Origin: Rubrivivax sp.
GTDB taxonomy: Bacteria; Pseudomonadota; Gammaproteobacteria; Burkholderiales; Burkholderiaceae_C
Direction of reading: 5' to 3'
NCBI GenBank assembly: GCA_030693565.1
Contig: JAUYAJ010000328.1
Location: forward strand, 1-9,089
DNA length: 9,089 nucleotides
Positions 6,876 through 9,089 of the stretch are shown piece by piece. Position numbers and translations under genes: made by a program. Within the stretch, counting starts at the first letter, position 1, and the number at the start of each line of letters is the position of its first letter. The notes beneath the pieces are model-generated. The model searched no databases and was not told where the DNA came from. It worked only from the letters and a program-made list of their open reading frames with translations.

Positions 6876-7705
6876 CGACGCGCCACCAGCGCCAGCAGCC
6901 CGGCAGCCCACAGCCACGCGGTGGCCGGTTCCGGCACCAGCGTCATCGCGGCGGGCGCGGTGTCGAAGCTGAGCGCGCTGATGTGCATGCTGCCGGTGCC
7001 GGTGAGCGTGGGGCCCGATGAGTCGCCGATCAGCAGGAAGCCACCGTTCGCGATCCATGACGCACCCGGCACAACGGCCCAGGCCGCGCCGCTGTAGGCC
7101 ACCTGGCCATCGATGCGGTACGACACCACGCCGTCCTTCAGCAGCCACTCGAAGGTGTGGGAGGTGTTCAGGTTCAGCGGCACCAGCGTCTCGGCGTAGG
7201 TGGACGGGTTGCCCGGCATCGCATGGGCCACGCTGACGCCTGCATAGGGTGTGGCCGCGTAGCAGGAGCCGATGTTGCCATTGCAAGCGGTGGGTGCGAA
7301 GTTGATGGCGGCGAAGTGCGTGCGGTCGTACAGGTAGGCCGACCAGTCGCGGGCGCCGCTGAAGCTCGCCGTCATCGACAGGTAGTTGCCGCTGGTGTTG
7401 CTGCCGATGCTCCACGGCGGTGTGTCGCCATAGGCGCTGCCGTTGCCGAACCAAACACCACGACTGTTGGCTGTCGTCAGCGTGCTCACGCCGCCAGCGA
7501 CTGTCATCTGGGTGTCGCTGAAGACGATGACGGTCCATTCCGGGCTGTTCGTCGCCGGGTTGTTGGCCGAGGTGCCATAAGGCAGTGCGTTGACGACCAC
7601 GGCCGACGCCGTGGAGGTCGCCAGCGTGGCTGCGGCCAGCAGCAACGCCGAGGGCAACCAGGCGCTGCGCGAGCTGCGGTGCCCTGACGGGCGGGAACCT
7701 TGCAT
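6866..7705 (-). CDS. Secreted PEP-CTERM sorting domain-containing protein
   Basis: This 279-residue extracytoplasmic protein is read leftward. A basic N-terminus (MQGSRPSGHRSSRSAW) and hydrophobic core LPSALLLAAATLATS end at an A-S-A cleavage site, so the mature protein begins near residue 36. The C-terminal 23 residues are a classic PEP-CTERM tail: V257-P-E-P-A, then a hydrophobic span (WLWAAGLLALVA), then RRRR. In known systems this tail is processed by an exosortase, and the proteins are associated with exopolysaccharide and biofilm. The body is rich in Ser, Thr, Gly, Asn and aromatic residues, suggesting a beta-rich fold, with two nearby cysteines (C141, C148) that could form a disulfide. 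No enzymatic motif is recognised, so the molecular role is unknown. Start 7705 is preferred over the in-frame ATG at 7741 because GGAG lies five bases upstream and the shorter form gives a normal signal peptide. No exosortase or PEP-CTERM polysaccharide genes are in view. Confidence 0.9.
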   Translation of the reverse strand: MQGSRPSGHRSSRSAWLPSALLLAAATLATSTASAVVVNALPYGTSANNPATNSPEWTVIVFSDTQMTVAGGVSTLTTANSRGVWFGNGSAYGDTPPWSIGSNTSGNYLSMTASFSGARDWSAYLYDRTHFAAINFAPTACNGNIGSCYAATPYAGVSVAHAMPGNPSTYAETLVPLNLNTSHTFEWLLKDGVVSYRIDGQVAYSGAAWAVVPGASWIANGGFLLIGDSSGPTLTGTGSMHISALSFDTAPAAMTLVPEPATAWLWAAGLLALVARRRR

Positions 7706-7710
7706 GGCGA

Positions 7711-7714
7711 CTCC
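7711..7714 (-). promoter_or_regulatory. Ribosome binding site (GGAG) deciding the PEP-CTERM start
   Basis: On the minus strand GGAG precedes ATG 7705-7703 with a five-base spacer (TCGCC). The competing upstream ATG (7741-7739) has no comparable site, so translation most likely starts at 7705. Confidence 0.6.
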
Positions 7715-7724
7715 GAGTCCGGGG

Positions 7725-7741
7725 ATGGGCTGTATGCCCAT
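7725..7741. repeat. Short inverted repeat in the PEP-CTERM leader
   Basis: ATGGGC (7725-7730) and GCCCAT (7736-7741) form a perfect six-base inverted repeat around TGTAT. It lies 20 bases upstream of the preferred PEP-CTERM start, just before the ribosome binding site. It could be an operator or a leader hairpin that affects translation, or chance. Confidence 0.35.
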
Positions 7742-7767
7742 GTCAAGCGGGTGGCTACTGCCCGTGC

Positions 7768-7787
7768 ACCCCGCATCTGGGCGGGGT
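7768..7787 (-). terminator. Candidate terminator hairpin downstream of acnA
   Basis: A perfect seven-pair stem (ACCCCGC 7768-7774 with GCGGGGT 7781-7787) closes a six-base loop about 100 bases beyond the aconitase stop on the minus strand. It is the strongest stem seen in the 183-base gap before the PEP-CTERM gene. No T-run follows on either strand, so it may be a weak or Rho-assisted end, or a 5'-leader structure of the PEP-CTERM transcript. The rest of the gap holds no gene; it contains a ten-base palindrome TGCCATGGCA (7836-7845) and no convincing sigma-70 promoter. Confidence 0.35.
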
Positions 7788-7888
7788 CGCCGGTGTGTTC
7801 AGCTTCTGCTAACCCGCTCGCCGCCGCCGCGCGCGTGCCATGGCAACCGCAGCTGCAAGCACCTGCATTGGCCGTGGCGCGCCGCCGC

Positions 7889-9089
7889 TCAGGCCGCCAG
7901 CAACTGGCGCAGCACGAAAGGCAGGATGCCGCCGTGTTTGTAGTAGTCGACCTCGATCGCGGTGTCGATGCGCAGCGTGACGCCGAGCTCGCGCACGCTG
8001 CCGTCGGTGCCGGTGATGACGAGGCGGGCATCCGACAGCGGCGTCACTTCGGCGGCCAGTTGCACGTCCACCGTCTCTTCGCCGCTCAAGCCCAGCGTCT
8101 GCCAGGAGTCGCCGGGCTTGAACTGCAGCGGCAGCACGCCCATGCCGATCAGGTTGCTGCGGTGGATGCGCTCGAAGCTGCGTGCCACCACTGCCTTGAT
8201 GCCCAGCAGCGCCGTGCCCTTGGCGGCCCAGTCGCGGCTCGAGCCGGTGCCGTATTCCTCGCCGGCGAAGACCACGGTGGGCACGCCGGCGGCGATGTAT
8301 TGCATCGCCGCGTCGTAGATCGCCATCTTCTGGCCGCCGGGCTGGAACAGCGTGAAGCCGCCTTCTTCGCGCGAGCCGTTGGCCTGGGCCGGGATCATCA
8401 GGTTCTTGATGCGCACGTTGGCAAAGGTGCCGCGCATCATCACCTCGTGGTTGCCGCGCCGTGAACCGTAGCTGTTGAAGTCGGCTTTCAGCACGCCCTG
8501 GGCCAGCAGGTACTGGCCGGCCGGCGAGCTGTCGGTGAACGAGCCGGCGGGCGAGATGTGGTCGGTGGTGATGCTGTCGCCGAACAGGCCCATGTTGCGG
8601 GCGACGGGGACTCCGGACTCGACAGCTTTGGGCTGCATCTTGAAGCCCTCGATGAACGGCGGCTCGGCGATGTAAGTGCTTTGCGGCCAGGTGTAGACCT
8701 TGCCTTGCACACCCTTGATCTTGGCCCACAGCTTGCCCGGGTCGGTCTTGACCTTGGCGTAATTCTTGCGGAATGCGCCGCCGTTCATGGCGAACTTCAT
8801 CAGCTTGTGCACCTCGTCGCTGGTCGGCCAGATGTCACCCAGGAAAATGTCCTTGCCCCCCTTGCCCTGGCCCACCGGCTCGGTCATCAAGTCGCGGCTC
8901 ACGGTGCCGGCCAGCGCATAGGCCACCACCAGCGGCGGGCTGGCCAGGAAGTTGGCTTTCAGGTTGGGGTGGATGCGGGCTTCGAAGTTGCGGTTGCCCG
9001 ACAGCACTGCGGCGCAAACCAGGTTGTTCTGGTTGATGGCCTCGTTGAACTCGGGCTTGAGGTCGCCGGCGTTGCCGATGCAGGTCGTG
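7889..9089 (-). CDS. acnA: Aconitate hydratase A (aconitase), C-terminal 399 residues
   Basis: The gene enters from the right edge and ends at TGA 7891-7889; the visible codons start at 9088. The product interconverts citrate and isocitrate through cis-aconitate in the TCA cycle, using a cytoplasmic [4Fe-4S] cluster. The window opens on the cluster motif TTCIGNAGDLKPEFN, whose Cys (visible residue 3) is one of the three cluster ligands; the C-T-T-C partner is cut by the window end. Further marks are NRNFEARIHP, GDIWPTSDEV, GDSITTDHISPAGS (170-183), then the swivel domain with EEYGTGSSRDWAAKG (S283, S284, R285 in the substrate-binding loop) and ARSFERIHRSNLIGMGVLPL. The end (YYKHGGILPFVLRQL) is the normal AcnA/IRP-type C-terminus, and the visible 399 residues match the expected remainder of a roughly 900-residue enzyme. 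AcnB is excluded by domain order. There is no frameshift, and this is ordinary core metabolism unrelated to the secretion operon. Confidence 0.97.
   Translation of the reverse strand, partial: TTCIGNAGDLKPEFNEAINQNNLVCAAVLSGNRNFEARIHPNLKANFLASPPLVVAYALAGTVSRDLMTEPVGQGKGGKDIFLGDIWPTSDEVHKLMKFAMNGGAFRKNYAKVKTDPGKLWAKIKGVQGKVYTWPQSTYIAEPPFIEGFKMQPKAVESGVPVARNMGLFGDSITTDHISPAGSFTDSSPAGQYLLAQGVLKADFNSYGSRRGNHEVMMRGTFANVRIKNLMIPAQANGSREEGGFTLFQPGGQKMAIYDAAMQYIAAGVPTVVFAGEEYGTGSSRDWAAKGTALLGIKAVVARSFERIHRSNLIGMGVLPLQFKPGDSWQTLGLSGEETVDVQLAAEVTPLSDARLVITGTDGSVRELGVTLRIDTAIEVDYYKHGGILPFVLRQLLAA

Noticed and set aside
7157..7687. A plus-strand frame of 176 codons through the PEP-CTERM gene.
   Set aside because: It overlaps a gene with a clear signal peptide and sorting tail on the other strand, and its product shows no domain or start signal.
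7706..7741. Use of the upstream ATG at 7741 as the PEP-CTERM start (12 more residues).
   Set aside because: No ribosome binding site precedes it, and it lengthens the signal peptide N-region unnaturally; ATG 7705 has GGAG at ideal spacing.
7741..7746. TTGACA on the minus strand as a -35 promoter element.
   Set aside because: At 15-19 bases downstream there is only GC-rich sequence with no -10-like hexamer.
7700..8464. A plus-strand frame of 254 codons covering the gap and the acnA end.
   Set aside because: Most of it is antisense to strongly conserved aconitase sequence; composition is typical of a shadow frame.

Overview
This window looks like chromosomal DNA of a GC-rich betaproteobacterium, most likely Burkholderiales (Rubrivivax/Leptothrix/Ideonella-like). 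That placement is an inference. It rests on strong G/C bias at third codon positions, a PEP-CTERM/exosortase-type surface protein, a large cytoplasmic aconitase of the AcnA type, and an OGT-like glycosyltransferase beside a LapB/LapC-type type I secretion system (T1SS). There is no rRNA, tRNA, insertion sequence, CRISPR array or phage gene.

Left part (1-6837, + strand): four tightly packed genes that look like one transcript. They are (i) the last 189 residues of a GT41 (OGT/SPINDLY-type) glycosyltransferase whose 5' part lies outside the window; (ii) 22 bases later, a 758-residue T1SS ABC transporter with a degenerate C39-like N-terminal domain, starting at GTG; (iii) 12 bases later, the 406-residue HlyD-family membrane-fusion adaptor; and (iv) overlapping its stop codon by four bases (TTGA), a 912-residue soluble hybrid histidine kinase with four PAS domains and a C-terminal receiver. 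The inferred working model is a surface-protein export module. The T1SS inner-membrane pair exports a large, probably adhesin/RTX-like substrate, the glycosyltransferase may modify a protein partner, and the kinase senses a cytoplasmic signal. Neither the substrate nor the TolC-like outer-membrane channel is in view.

Right part (6866-9089, - strand): two genes convergent with the operon. Reading on the minus strand, the last 399 residues of aconitate hydratase A come first (the gene enters from the right edge). After a 183-base gap holding a GC-rich hairpin comes a 279-residue secreted PEP-CTERM protein with a clean signal peptide and sorting tail. Only 28 bases separate the stop codons of the hybrid kinase and the PEP-CTERM gene.

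No obviously new defence, mobile or RNA system is visible. The most interesting part is the linkage of a GT41 enzyme, a T1SS and a multi-PAS hybrid kinase, which may be a glycosylated-adhesin export and signalling unit.
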